Part shown: positions 12,541-25,210 of the stretch, one piece after another
How positions within the stretch are numbered: position 1 is the first letter of the stretch
Layout of the letters: every line of letters starts with the position of its first letter
NCBI GenBank assembly: GCA_024811115.1
Contig: JAKOGH010000733.1
Location: 1-64,000, forward strand
DNA: 64,000 bases
Source of the DNA: Terana coerulea
Lineage: Eukaryota; Basidiomycota; Agaricomycetes; Polyporales; Phanerochaetaceae
Direction of reading: 5' to 3'
Translations under genes and position numbers: made by a program
The notes under the pieces: model-generated
What the model was told of the DNA's origin: nothing
Database searches by the model: none
Seen by the model: only the letters and a program-made list of their open reading frames with translations

Positions 12541-12866
12541 CGACCATGTACATAACAACGCGAGTGTATTGTTTATGTACATTGCGAGGAGCAGTGGTCA
12601 GGGCTGTGAAACCCGTTAGCGCTTGGTTAGAACCATTTCAACCGCAGCGAGAGTAGTATAGACTTACTAAGGGGCCTTCGTTCATTACCCTAAAGGTATA
12701 ATTAGGGAGGGTCGAACCGTAGTAGGTTCGTTTAGTGGACGTACGTACGGCCCAGTGAAGAGAAGACTTTCGGCCTTGGTCGGCAGTAGACGGGACTGAT
12801 ATATGAGGCGGGGGATGTTGAGGTCACTAGTGCCTATGCTACCGTAGCGGAAGTCAGCGTACGATC
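12541..12866. repeat. Diverged about 400-bp direct repeat, unit 1
   Basis: Sequence from 12541 aligns with 12939 onward (offset about 398) and again near 12777 against 13188 (offset about 411). Shared stretches include TTATGTACATTGCGAGGAG and GAGAGTAGTATAGACTTAC. It abuts the start of the right large copy. Confidence 0.65.
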
Positions 12867-13260
12867 ATTGAGTATTAGTATGTAAATATACTTACTTACA
12901 ATCGTACATTCCGAGTGCAGGGTCCATGAACTATCGGTCAGTACACAACAACGCAAGTGTATTGGTTATGTACATTGCGAGGAGTGGTGGTCGGGGCTAT
13001 AGAACCCGTCAGCAGCGTTTCGATCACAGTGAGAGTAGTATAGACTTACCAAGCCCGTCTATTGACACCGCAACGATGACTTCGGTACTATAAGACGCGT
13101 TTGGCAGGAGTACGCCGCGCTATCAGAGTGGGCGCAATCAGTCTCGAAATGCCGTTTGCGCACAATTTAATGAAGGGGTTGCTTACTTGATCGGCTTGAC
13201 AGGCGGGACTGATGTACGAAGGGCGGTACCGAAGGTACTGACGCTGCCAGAGTATCGAGT
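12867..13260. repeat. Diverged about 400-bp direct repeat, unit 2
   Basis: Partner of 12541-12866; its near-identical counterpart in the left copy is 1-385. The diverged tandem arrangement predates the recent large duplication, because the two large copies of unit 2 resemble each other far more than either resembles unit 1. Confidence 0.65.
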
Positions 13261-15144
13261 CGGTGTTCAATCACGAGAATGCCATACAAGAACTACTTGC
13301 AGCCATATATTTTGAGTTCTGACAGTCGGAAACCGTCGGTTAGTATGTGTGAGTAAGGCAGTTGCTATCGACGCACCGAGACGTCGCGCCGATAGCGACT
13401 CGGACGCCGCGTGCCAGAGCGTCGGCGAGTTAAATTTCACTATAGACTCCTAGTAGGGAGGTGGGGTTAAGGTCAGAATACAGAGGTGGTACAGAAGGGT
13501 GTGGAAAGTCACGTACCAGGGATTGGGATGCAAGCGGCAGGCTTGGTCCCTGGACCGTATCGGGTCGTGCGCGAGACAGATCTGACGTGTTCGTTTCAGC
13601 GTCTCAACGAGCGTGATCGTGTATCTGTGAGCGCACCTTTCATCGCGTCATGTCGCGAAGCTGTCCGGTATCGAGCGTAGGGCTGTCGTGACAGAATTAA
13701 AGCCCGGCCGTTCCGCGTTCGCACGTCGCCGGGTTCGACTCGAGGTATTACCGAGCCGTTGATCCACGGATACCGCCGGAAGGAAAGAGTCTATAGACGC
13801 AGTAAGCAGGCTATCAAAGAGTCAGAATTGAGGGAGCAACGTACCTCGCGAGTAGGCGATCCGGGACATGAGGCCATACCCCAGCATCGTCAGTTCTCTG
13901 CAAAGAAACGGATAGTGTTAGTAGTTAAATCCGGTGCCGTCTGCCTGCTGCGCACGTCCGCCGTCGACAACGTCGTACGGCATGCGGCCAGTAGTGTCGC
14001 ATCTGGGCAGCCATGTGGTTAGTTTCCTATCAATACATTTGGGTTAAAAGGCGGCCTACCTAGCGTGGGAGTAATCCGCAGCCTGCCTGGGCGTGCACGC
14101 GAGGGTACAGTATAGTTGTAGGTATCTACTTGTTTCAGTTCCCGCAGCCCCGCTACTCACAGACACTCGCGTCAATATGGTGAAAGGGGATCTGTAATTA
14201 AATTTGAGCTTGCCTTTGTTTCCTTTCCTGCATGTCTCAGCCGGTACGCGGCGACGCCTAGGGCTCCGACGTACCATAGCGAAGTCATGACCGGTTTGAC
14301 GGCGACCTTAACGAACGAGTCAGTGTTGTGATCAGGCTGGTGCGTCGCGGGCTTACCTGGTCATTTACGATCAAGGCCTCTCGATGGCGGCGGCCCGCAT
14401 GAGCGTAGCCTGCGCTCTGTTCCGTTAACGCCCAAGACGGCCGGTCGCTAGCGGCACGAAAGGCCGGCGAGCCAGTGAGCGTATACTTCGCGGTCAGATG
14501 GCCAGCGAATTGTTACCTAGGTAGTTGAATAGTCGGTGTGCAAGTCATTAGCTTCACAAGTAAACGAGAAACTTACATGTGGCATCGGAAGCCAAAGGAC
14601 GAGGGGATGTCCCAGCAGCGTCCGTCCTCTCCAGAGACTCGGTAGCATCTCAGTAGCCGCAGACTACGATGCACGACTGGCTGAGCATTATTTAATTCAG
14701 GTATTACTGACTGAACAGTGATCGGCTTACCTTATCATTGAGCGAACCCTTCGACGGCCCAACGGCGCGGTGAGGACGCGCCTGTGTTGTGGGTGATGCG
14801 GAGACATGACTGGAGTAGCCCCGGTACGATTGCGGGTATCTGGGTATTACGGCCGACGTGGTTCTGCTTGTAGCCAACAAATCTGCTTTAGTGTAAGCGG
14901 TCGTCAGACGTCATTAGCAGAACGAGCATACCTTCGTAGGCGGCTCGGGCTGGTTGAGATATAGCTGTGAACGGTCTTCAGGAAATTGACGATGCTGAGA
15001 AGCGGCGTTTGAAGGGCGTCCGAGCGAGACACTGACCGGTATGGCCAGCATGTGTGCGCGGAACAGGCCGACGTCGACAGTGATTTCAAAGCGTGACGGC
15101 GGCGGAATGTGCGTCGAGAGCTTATCTTGTGGAGCTCTCGTTGA

Positions 15145-15215
15145 GTGGGAGAAGGGGAGGAAAGCGGAGCGGAGGAGGGGAGGAGAGGAGAGGAGAGGAG
15201 AGAGGAGGAGGGGAT
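15145..15215 (+). repeat. Purine-rich (GGAGA)n microsatellite, right copy
   Basis: Counterpart of the tract at 2264-2335, with a changed repeat arrangement. Confidence 0.8.
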
Positions 15216-17551
15216 GATATTCCTGAGCCATTCTGCTCACCTCTTTATACCTCGAGAACACCCTCGTCTCTCACGCTCTGTCTGCTCGGCATCGTCCCTC
15301 CTTCCGCCGCTCGCACCTCCGATGGCTCCGAGTGTTGTCATCCGGCTTGTGCGGTCGGACGGATGCGAAGGCGGATTCTGCCTAGCGTGCAGAATCCACC
15401 CTCGTTTCCGTTCCAACCGCGCGGCCTTCTGTTTGCCGACATCAGCGCGCACAAGGTCTTGACGCCAAGCGAGCCGAGCGTGCCTGTTTGAAGGACCGTG
15501 GGTTGTCGAATGCGCGAAGGTGGGGCGAGGGCCAGAACGACGGTAGCGTCCGTTTCTGCATTGTGCGGGATGTCGTCAGCTTCTAGACCGTCCAGAGATG
15601 GCAACTCACATGGAGTAGAGCCGCTTCAACGCAGCCCACCGGCCTCCGTCCTCCGTCCTCGCCCTCTCTGTCCCGGTAACCTGCCAGCTGTTCTCGACCG
15701 TCTCTGACATCCCACGGCATGAATCGGGCAGAAATGGCGGATTTTGCAGTTTTGTGTCCGCCCTGGCCGCAACATAGTGGCACAGTATTGATAAGCGCTA
15801 GGTGGAGGTGAGGAACGTCTGAGTTGAAGTCGTTCAGGTGGGAGGTCGTGGCGAAGGAGAGGGCGTTGAGCGCGTCCTTGCAAGGCTAGCGCCAGCATTG
15901 TGGCGTCCGGAAAACGCCAGGTCGGCTGATGGGCCGACTCTCGCCCGAATTTGGTCCTCCCGCCGTCCGCCGCCACCTGTCGTGCATGTGTGCACCTCGG
16001 CAGAGAGCTGGGTTCCATTCGAATTTGTGTTCCTGCCGGAAATTACGCAGCTCTCATAGATTATCTCCTTATTTTTGAAACATGCCAGACCCCTGCACGG
16101 AACGGTGGTCGCACGTCAGCACCAGGAAGTGCAGAAAGAACGAGAGGCACTGGCATACCAAAGTGCCATCTTGCCATTGCCCGCGTTTGAGACTGGTCAC
16201 AGGGTATGACCGGGATCGCGCCGAGGTTGCCTGGGCCGTAGCCTAGCAGCATCACGCTCGCACCGCCGCGACGACGCGCGTTGACGTGTACGGCAGACCT
16301 TGCGCCCCGAAACCGTCAGCGGCTGCTTGGACAGTGCCCAAGCAGTATAGCCGAGAATCAGAATGGATCCGGCCGACAGAGTGTCGCCACCGCTGCCCTT
16401 GGCAAGCTGACGTTCCCACGGGCTGAGGATGGGTTAGGGTAACGCGTGAACCTGTGCTCCGTAACCTTTGTAATTTCTTGTGCTTGCCGTCACTCTCAGG
16501 GAACTGTTTGTCTGCAAATAAAATAGAGCAGTGCATTTTTGTGCAAGGTTTGAAGAGACTTGCTCACTGAAGTGTAGACTATCGGAAATGTCACATGTGT
16601 ACTATAGCTATTTCGGGCGCAGGTCTATGCATGCGCGTATGCATGGAGCATCAGCGCCTTCATTTCTGTGGTGAGAAATTGATGTGCTAGAATAAGTGAT
16701 GCGACGTCAGTGGCAGCATCTTACGAAATTACGGTAGTGAAAAACACGCCGGGATAGCCGCCATGCATGCTGGCAGCACGCGCAGCAGCTATTCTGGCGT
16801 GGCACCCACCATATTGTCGTATTCTTCCTTCCAGTATTCTGCTGCCTGCATTGTCACCAGCCACCATCAGATCCTGCAAGACCACATTCTGCCGACTGCC
16901 TCCATACACTAAGACCTTTGTCCTTCCCATGGCCTGAGACCTCCGCCCTCTGCACTCCATGTCCATGTCTGAGGCCTGGTCCTGACACACCCGTTGAAGC
17001 CTAGAATCCCAATAGTCCGTGCAGGGCCAGTCCACTATCGGCACATCCCGGGTCCCTATTTGCCTGTTTCACTGTTGCCATTGGCCATGCTCGACACGTC
17101 CGTGGAGAACGCCCCCGCCAGAGCCCCCAGTCAAGACCACTGTGCCACCGCCATCGAACCAGGACGCGAGGAGAGCCATCAAGCCAGAGGAAAAGCAGGG
17201 CCATACTCCACGGGAATTTTATGCACTCCAGGTAAGGCCTATTCCACCGCTCTTGAGGCCGTCCTAGCTGACAGTCACTAGCCAAGGCATCCGATCCACA
17301 AATCCATAAGCGCAAGACAACCATCTCGAGGCCACTCGTTCGGAATACCCATTGTCGTCCGCGGCTCCATCCCAAGCGTTCGGCCTGCTTCCCAGAAGAC
17401 ACACGTGTGGCCGACAACGACGACGGCTCGCGGCTCGAGCAGAACACGCAAGCTTCCCAGCGGTCGCGCCATTGCCCGCGTCGGCGCGACTCGAGGGTAC
17501 GTCGTGCGCAGAGTCTCCACGAAGGGAGAGCCGACGTGTCGGCCGCTGGGG

Positions 17552-17717
17552 GCATGACTTCCCAGGCCGACACACATCGACATGTTGCATTTCGCGCCAG
17601 ATCATCCGTCAACCCGGGACACCACTTCCCAGGCCGACAGGCATTGACGCAGTATATGCGTAGCAAGGCCATCCGCCGACCCAGGGGCATCACTCCCCAG
17701 GCCGGCAGGTACAAGTT
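17552..17717. repeat. Short tandem repeat, about 66-bp period, right copy
   Basis: Same three-unit array as at 4670-4835. Confidence 0.6.
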
Positions 17718-17861
17718 CGGCGCCGCGCGCCGGAGACACCGTCAACAGCACAGGCAAGGGGCGGCTGCGTAGCTTGACGACGCGGACGACAGCGCCGGGC
17801 GCAGTTGACTGGCGCAGGTACGCCGATTCCCGCATTCCGGAGGCCTCCTGGCTGACATTCC

Positions 17862-19385
17862 TTAGACGCCCGCAAAGCGCACTGTCACGTCAAAACGCCG
17901 CGTCCTGTTCTGAAAATTTGTCGATCCGCTACGAGAAGCCGCCGCGCGCCGCGCCTGACGCGTACTCGCGCCTCCGAGTCCGACGTCGCCCGTGACGTGG
18001 GTCCATACGGCGACGACGGCCGGGCGCGCCGTGGGACGAGCAGGCCGCAGGCCTGCGAGGCCGCTGCGCAGTGAGCACGTTCTTTCGTCCGAGAGGCTGT
18101 CTGGCTGACTTTCATGAGACGCTAGTAAACGCGAATGTCGAGGCAAAACGACGCACCTCGCTCCGAAAATGTGTCGATCCGCTGTAACATGCAGCCGCGA
18201 GGACCGCCCCCGCGCCGCCGTTTGCCAGTCAGCGCGCGACCGCTGAGGGCGTTGACGATGGCGATGTCGGTATGGATCGCCGTCCGCCGAGCGGCGTGCT
18301 CGCATGCGCGAAGGGTGGCCTGCGAGCACACCAAGCGGGGGACACGTCGAGCAGCAGTCCATCGGAGGCGGCCGCGCGCATCTAGAATCGCGATGACACG
18401 ACGTATCGCCGTCCGCCGAGCGGGGTCGTGATGTCTGGGAGAAGGACACGCGACGGGCGATGCGCACGAGGCGGCAGGATCAAAGGCGGGTGGCATGGTG
18501 TCGGGGTGTACAGCGTTGACGCTATGTATCGACGTCCGACGAGCAAGGGCTCGAGGTCGTCGCTGACGGCCTGCGGATCGCGCCGTCGCTATGTACCGCA
18601 TTTGGGAAGGCGAGGGGTCAAGGGCGGCGGCGGGGAATCTGCAGACGCGACGAGCGTCCGATGCGAGATGTCAAAGACGGGGCGTAGCGCGTTCCCGCGA
18701 GCGAGGTGCTGTTGGCAAGCGATGTGAGTATTTATTTGTTTACCTGCGAGGGCGTGTGCTTACCAACGGCGTAGAATCGAACTTGATTTGGCCGCCGTAC
18801 GACGTTGTCACCATATATCGACGTCCCGCGACCGAGGCCCCGCGACGCCTGGGCCCCAAACGGGTCATTGAGAGAGGAGGGAGTGAGGCGGCGGCTAAGG
18901 GCGTGCTGGGTGTCCCGGCGTGTTCGGAGGCGAGGTTAGACATCGAAGACGCGACGCATGGTGTTCCAGCGAGCGAGGTGCTGTGGGAGCGATGTGAGTA
19001 TTTATTTGTTTACCTGCGAGGGCGTGTGCTTACCAACGGCGTAGGATTGGACTTTGCTGGCCGCCATTCGACGTTGCCACCATATATCGACATCCGCCGA
19101 GCGAGATGCCGCCACCTGGTGTCGTCAAGAGAGGAGGGTGCGAGTTGACGGCAAACGGCGTGTTCGACGCCAACGCGGGACATCGAAGACACGACAGATC
19201 GCGTTCCGGGGAGCAAGATGCTGTGTGCGAGCGAGGTAAGAGTCCTGGGTCAGCTTGAACTTTGCGGGCTGGCGTGTCGACGCTGTGACCCTGTATCGAC
19301 GTCCGGCCCAGGCAGCGTCGTTAAGTCGACGCCGACGCCGGATATTGAAGACACGACATATCGTGCTCCCGCGAGCGAGGTCTGA
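17862..19385. repeat. Composite degenerate repeat array, right copy
   Basis: Same module arrangement as 4980-6500, at an offset of 12882. Differences are limited to isolated positions such as a two-base change near 17955. Confidence 0.75.
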
Positions 19386-20166
19386 AGGACGTACTGCCAT
19401 TCGTCGCTCTTCACACGCAGTACTGACTCTCCCTCGCCAGCTGCCCCGTCCACGGCTGCGAAGGCTGGCCGCATACACTGACGCTCAAGGCGAGGGACGG
19501 CCGTCTGGGGCGATTTGGCGGGAGGCGGCACGAAGCGATCGAGTGCGCAGGGGACAGCGAAGTGGCAGACAGGGCGAGAGAAGGCAGCTGGACGAGGGCG
19601 GACTGCTTGCTTCTCCCGTCAGCACTGCGTGTCACTTGTAGTAGCCAGAAGAGTCGGTATGTAGTAACCAGAAGACTCACTAAGGATCGCATTTAGTTCG
19701 CGCCGATTGCGCGAGTGACGGCGGAGCTACGTCAGCACGAACCACGGCAGACGCCCGAGAACAGCGCAAGCCGCAAGCACCGCCCAACACCCATCAAACG
19801 CGATCGACCCACGCCACGACCACCGCCTGCACGCTCTCCCTTCCCCGCCGTCCGCGTGCCTGCCATGCCCGCCATCCTGCGCCACCGAGCTCGCAGCCGG
19901 ACTTCTCTGGCATCAACGCCGGCAACTGAACAGGCAGGCGCTGCGTCGGAAATGGACTGATCGCCTGGCCTCGTGTATACTTCCTATAAAACCCTCGACA
20001 GGGAAGGTCAAAACGTCCCATCTCCCGGTATCAAACGCTCACCCGTCCAGGCGACCAGCCAAACTGTCTCACTCACCACTAGTCGCTCTTTGAACTCTTT
20101 CGTTTCTGTACCATACCCTCAGTGGTAGGACATCGCTGGTCGCCCTCTCTCCCAACTCTCCTCGTC

Positions 20167-22085
20167 ATGAACACCCTCCTCGTCGGTCTCTTCGTCACCG
20201 CCGCCCTCTACGCCTGGTCTCGTTCCTCGAAGACCGACAAGAGGCCGGTTCCTCCAGGCCCAACGCCTGTCCCACTCCTCGGAAACATCTTTGATTTGAC
20301 CGCCAAGGAGCTTTGGTTGCGCTTGACAAAATGGGCACAGCAGTATGGTGCGTGACCAGCCAGTTTCTGTCCCCATCCAGCTCACCTCGCCATTCCAGGT
20401 GATATCGTGTATATACATGTCCTCGGACAAGGACTCGTTTTCTGCAACACCTACGAGGTTGCCACGGACCTACTTGAAAAGCAAGGCTCTATCTACTCTG
20501 ACAAGCCCGCCTTGATCATGGCGGGCGAGCTGTGAGTTTCTCGGCTCCTGGCACTCATTACGAGGGAGATTAACGCGCATATACCCAGGTGCGGCTGTGA
20601 GAACATGGTTGCCTTCACTCGTTACGGCGACATGGCTCGTCGCCAGCGCAAGCTCATGAATCAAGCCTTTGGCATCAACGCCGTCAAAAGATACCGCCCT
20701 CTCCTCGCGAACGAGAGTCTCCTCCTCCTCAAGCGTATCCTTACAAACCCCCAAGACTACATGGGTTTCATCCGCCGGTAAGTGTCTGCCACTGTGTTTC
20801 GAGCACCTCGGCTGATCGGGAATGGCCGCTTCCTAGGTACGCCGGCGGCTTGACTCTGCAGTCCGTCTACGGCTACCGCGCTGAAGCTAACGACGACCCG
20901 ATGCTCATGCTCGGTGCCGAGTGCGTCGACATCCTTTCAAACAAGATTGCGTCCGGAGGTGGCATCTGGCCTGTCGATGTTTTCCCTTTCCGTGAGTCTC
21001 GGCGTCACCATTTCGTTGCCCGAGGGTCTGATCAACTACACAGTGAGACACCTCCTACCTGGTTCCCTGGCGCCGGCTTCAAGACAAAGGCGAAGCAATG
21101 GCGCGCGAAGATGGAAGAATTCGTTGATCGGCCTTATGACGCGGTCAAGCAGCGCCTGGTCAGTGCACCCTTCAGCTTCTCTCCGGTTTTGGTCTAATCG
21201 GCCATTTTTGCAGAGGGATGGAACCGCCGTACCGTGCTTCGTTACTACGCTTCTGGAAGACATTAAAGACGACAAGGGTGGCCATGACGCCCAACGCGAC
21301 TTTGACATTCGGTGGACGGCCAATTCGATGTACTCCGCGAGCATGGACACCGTACGTCGCAATCAATGCGGAATACCATCGTGACCCTCATATATTACAT
21401 CCACAGACTATCACCGTTGTGCAGCACTTCATGTTGGCCATGATCACCCACCCGGAAACCTACAGGAAGGCGCAGAAGGAAATTGACGAAGTCGTCGGCA
21501 ATGAGCGTCTGCCCACTTTCGAAGATCGCCCGAACCTTCCCTACCTCGAATGCATCATGAGCGAAGTCCTGCGCTGGGGTGTTCCGGTTCCCATGGGTAA
21601 GCCCGCTCCCACATAACACCCTTTCCTTGCATGCCAACATTGCCGCATCAGGTCTGCCTCACCGTCTTATGGAAGACGACGTCTACAATGGCATGTTCAT
21701 CCCCAAGGGTACCCTCGTCTTCGCCAACATCTGGAAGATGCTCCGCGACCCCGCCCTGTACCCCGACCCCGATGCTTTCAAGCCTGAGCGATTCCAGGAG
21801 CCTGCGGACGAGGTGACTGTGAAGCGCAGGGACCCGCGGCACTACGTCTTTGGCTTTGGACGTCGCCGCTGCCCGGGCTTGCACCTGATCGATGAGTCAC
21901 TCTGGATCGTAATGGCGACGATGCTTGCGACCACGGACCTCGCGAAACCTGTCGACGAGACCGGCGCGGTCGTTGAGCCACGGGTCTCTTTCGACAACTC
22001 CGTCTTCCGCACGCCTACACCGTTTGAATGCGATATCCGCCCGCGCTCTGAACAGACACTGCAGCTCGTCCGCTTGTCCGAGTAG
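20167..22085 (+). CDS. Cytochrome P450 monooxygenase, copy 2 (one-base frameshift)
   Basis: Second tandem copy of the P450 at 7285-9204. Exons by homology are 20167-20347, 20399-20531, 20589-20777, 20837-20991, 21044-21158, 21214-21351, 21407-21596 and 21652-22085. Exon 5 lacks one C near 21053 (CTCCTACC here, CTCCCTACC in copy 1), which breaks the spliced frame just before the conserved TWFPG. If intron 4 (52 nt) were retained, the frame would be open again across the deletion. The ExxR and haem motifs are intact downstream, and the last exon carries many substitutions relative to copy 1, mostly conservative. It is either an early pseudogene or an intact gene with a sequencing error in a C run; the other homopolymer indels in this window favour the latter. 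Confidence 0.85.
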
Positions 22086-22310
22086 ATGCGCGCACTGCAT
22101 CTCCTCCGTCTCTTTTGGTTCTATTGGTTGCCTCTGATCTGCACGTCGCATCTTTAGTCTCGCACCTTCTTGCATCGCTTTCGTCGTTCGTGAAGTTAAG
22201 ATACGCAATTAATGTACATAATAGTGGACTCTTCGCTGGGACTAGCTGCAGCGCACGCTTTCATTTTGTTCCATGAATGATATCGCACCTTGCATCCTAC
22301 ACTCATTCTC

Positions 22311-22892
22311 AAATTCTATTACTCAGGCCGAGGACAGCAAGAGGCTCAGAGTCTCAGACAGGTTACGGCAAGGCAGAACCCTCGTGGCGAGCGCGCGCCA
22401 CGCCATCAAAACGCATCATTTCCGTACTTAGGTATAAAGCGCCACAACGTTGACCGTTAACATGCAAACCACGCGCTGCTTGCGGGTGAGACTTCTGCGA
22501 GTCCTATAACACCCGTATTATCTAGAACGGTATCATACTTTTATACGCCAGTGGACCTATTGTTTTATTCGGTTCAACTTATACACCACTGAAAAGAATT
22601 CCGATGAATCACGGCGAAGATAATTTCGCAATTCTTTTGTTAACCAGATGGAGGTAGTTGCATATCCATACTATCCTAGTGGTGCAATAAAGCGCAGTAA
22701 CAAATTGAGCATCCTAGGATCCGCAGCTGGTCACACATGTTACTTAACTTCCCTGCTGAACTCTATCGACCATATCTGCTATATAGCGCTGCTGTCTAAG
22801 ACTGCGCGGCCGCGCCTGTCCCCCTCTCTCCTTCAGCCAGCACCGCAGCTACATCCTCCCACTCGTATCCCAGCTTCAGAAGTTTCAGACCC
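22311..22892. other. Intergenic region
   Basis: AT-richer spacer between P450 copy 2 and the methyltransferase gene. No gene or repeat was recognised. Confidence 0.5.
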
Positions 22893-24577
22893 ATGGGGAA
22901 CCCCATTGCCTCTGTTGACGAACTCGACCATGTTCTCTTGGAACACCGCTCCCAATCACCGCCGCCACATTTGACCACGACCCCTCCCTAGACAGACGCT
23001 TCAACCAAATCTCCTTGATCTACGCTCAGCTACGCCTGTTGAAGCGGCTCTATGGTGCCCATCCGGCGACAGAAGAGTACTTCCAGACCAGACGGAATTA
23101 CTCTTCTCGCGTCACGGACCCACTGGCATATATGAAACCGTTTCAACGGGCGTTGGGAGAAATCGACGACGTGCACGGGCGGTTTGGCGACGGCCGCGTA
23201 GGAACCTTCCTCGACCTCGGGTGTGCGCCGGGCGGGTTCTCGAACTGGGTGCTCGAGAACAACCCTGGCGCGATCGGCGTAGGCATCACTTTGCCCAACC
23301 AGCTCAAGGTCGCGGTGAAGGGTACACACCTCGTAGGGCCACGCTACGACCTGCGATACGAGAACATTGTGTCGCTCGTTTTAGAGTCAATGGCGACCGA
23401 CAGCGCCCCCATGGTACAATACAAGCAGGGGCTTGCCCACTCTCTCGACGCGGGGTTCGACCTTGTCATCGCCGGCGCATTCCCTACGCTGGCCGGCAGA
23501 GTCAGCTTCGCAGACAGAGTCGAACTCTGTCTCTGCCAGGTTTACATGTTGCTTTGCAACGTGAAGCCTGGCGGAGACGCAGTTGTTGTCATGAATACCA
23601 AGATCTTCTCCTGGATCTTCGAGACGATATACGTCCTGCGGCGCTCCTTCAAGAGCGTATCCGCCGCGAAAGGGAAGTTCCTTCACAATCAGCGGTCTTC
23701 GTGCTACCTTGTCTGCAAGGAGTTCTGCGCCACCCCGAACCAGATCGCCGAATACTCGGCGCACCTCAGAGCCGCGCTGCAGTACTTGGAGGAATGGAAA
23801 GCCAACACTGGTGGGGGAAAGGAAGGCAAGGTTGAGGATCCTGACAGTGATGACGATGAGGGGCAAGGAAGTGAACAGGAAGTCGCGGAGAATATCGCAC
23901 CTGACAACTACTCGCGGAAGCGTAGCTTCCATTTGCTCCCAATGACGGACGACGAGATCTTCGAGAGCGAACATCAGTTCATACAAGACCTATTCGAGCC
24001 CATTTGGCAAGCTCAATATGACAAGATCTACGCAAACTTCAAGGACCTGCTCGATAAGCAAGGTGAGTACTCTTCCCGCCACTCCCTTTGGCCGTGGAAG
24101 TCAACCGAAATGCATTATATAGACAACCCAGGACGTACTCTTCAGCAGAGTTGGAAGCCTCCCAGCCCTCCACCATCCCCTCTCGCCGCGCGAGGAAGAG
24201 ATAGTTCATTTATCGATTCCCATGGGCCTGCACTTCCGCCACCGCCACCGTTGTGGAGGCGATACACGGCGGTGCCCCCGGCTTTGGATATCCCGCCCGC
24301 CACCTCTCCTCCCTGTTTCTCACGGCCGCCTAAGTCACCGACGGCGCGAACGGAGGGGTCGACTCCCGCAAGCGCAGGCGTAGGGAGGTATACCCCTCCC
24401 GCAAGACGGGGGAGCGAATCGGCTGGGAACGCGGATGTGCAGAACGGCGGTCGCAACTGGCGACAGAGACAGGGTGGGACGCCAACAGGATCGACTTTCC
24501 CCAGCTTCCAGATGCGCCCCCGTGGACAAACTGTTACGGGTAGCGTTCCATCATGGTGGCATGGTGCTCAGAGTTGA
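22893..24577 (+). CDS. FtsJ/RrmJ-like SAM-dependent methyltransferase
   Basis: Probable 2'-O-methyltransferase-type protein with a Rossmann-like SAM-binding core; the substrate is unknown. Motif I is clear (FLDLGCAPGGFSNW, about 23200-23240), followed by GVGITLP, an acidic FDLVIAG strand and VVVMNTK, as in FtsJ-like domains. An intron with perfect sites (GTGAGT to TATATAG) spans 24063-24122. The C-terminal part after it is low-complexity and rich in Pro, Ser and Arg. The start is unsettled. ATG 22893 opens a frame beginning MGNPIASVDELD that stops at a TAG near 22990, while the methyltransferase frame is open upstream to about 22917 without an ATG. The two frames would join if one base were missing between about 22930 and 22965. 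The alternative is initiation further downstream, with loss of a conserved-looking N-terminus. Confidence 0.85.
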
Positions 24578-25210
24578 ACTGTCCACCACTCACGGAATTT
24601 TCCAGCCGCTGAAGTTGTTTGAATCATCTGAACCTATGCAGCTACCGACCACAAAATAGAACGTCAGACTTGTATGATTACAGAGGACTCACTTATAGCA
24701 CCATTCTCTTGCCTTCCCTTGCGTAGTAAATACAAATGAATCATTCTTGTGCTATTGATATTATGTACGCCAGTTGGCAGTTGGTAGTCGTCGTACCTGT
24801 AACACTACGTTGTACCACTTTCATTGTTGATTTTCTTGGCTTGCTAGTATGCATGTATTTGGGCCTTTGTACTCACGGACAGCATTCTCTGTGCACCATG
24901 GCTTAGTGACTCGAGCGGGACCAGGCTACCCTTCCCGGTCCCTTGTGGCCTAGCGCTCCCTTCATTTGGTAGGATTGTGTTGAGATTGTGATATGAGTGA
25001 GAACAATAAGTAGCTACCTTGGAACATGAGGTGGCCCGAGTCAAAATACATGTACGTGGCTGTGGCCGCAGGCTGACATGGTGAGGGTATAAGAGCAAGG
25101 CCCACCGCACTTCCGAAACGGTATTACCCGGCTTGACTCCGTACCACGACCTCGACGACGGTGCATGCACGACCGTTCACGTTCTCTATTTCTTCACTTA
25201 TATCGATAAT
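24578..25210. other. Intergenic region and promoter of the NYN gene
   Basis: No gene was recognised. A TATAAGAG element near 25088 lies about 120 bp upstream of the next start codon. Confidence 0.45.

Larger units (their letters stand above)
15030..19984. other. Right-copy equivalent of 2150-7100; repeats but no recognised gene
   Basis: The content matches the left copy: a purine microsatellite, the 66-bp tandem repeat and the composite array, followed by the P450 promoter. No additional gene was recognised. Confidence 0.5.
12867..22310. repeat. Segmental tandem duplication, right copy
   Basis: This is the second copy of the block at 1-9450 and contains the same repeats and a second P450 gene. 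Similarity to the left copy fades around 22290-22310, a little past the P450 stop codon. The sequence between the copies (about 9450-12866) appears only once in this window. Confidence 0.95.
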
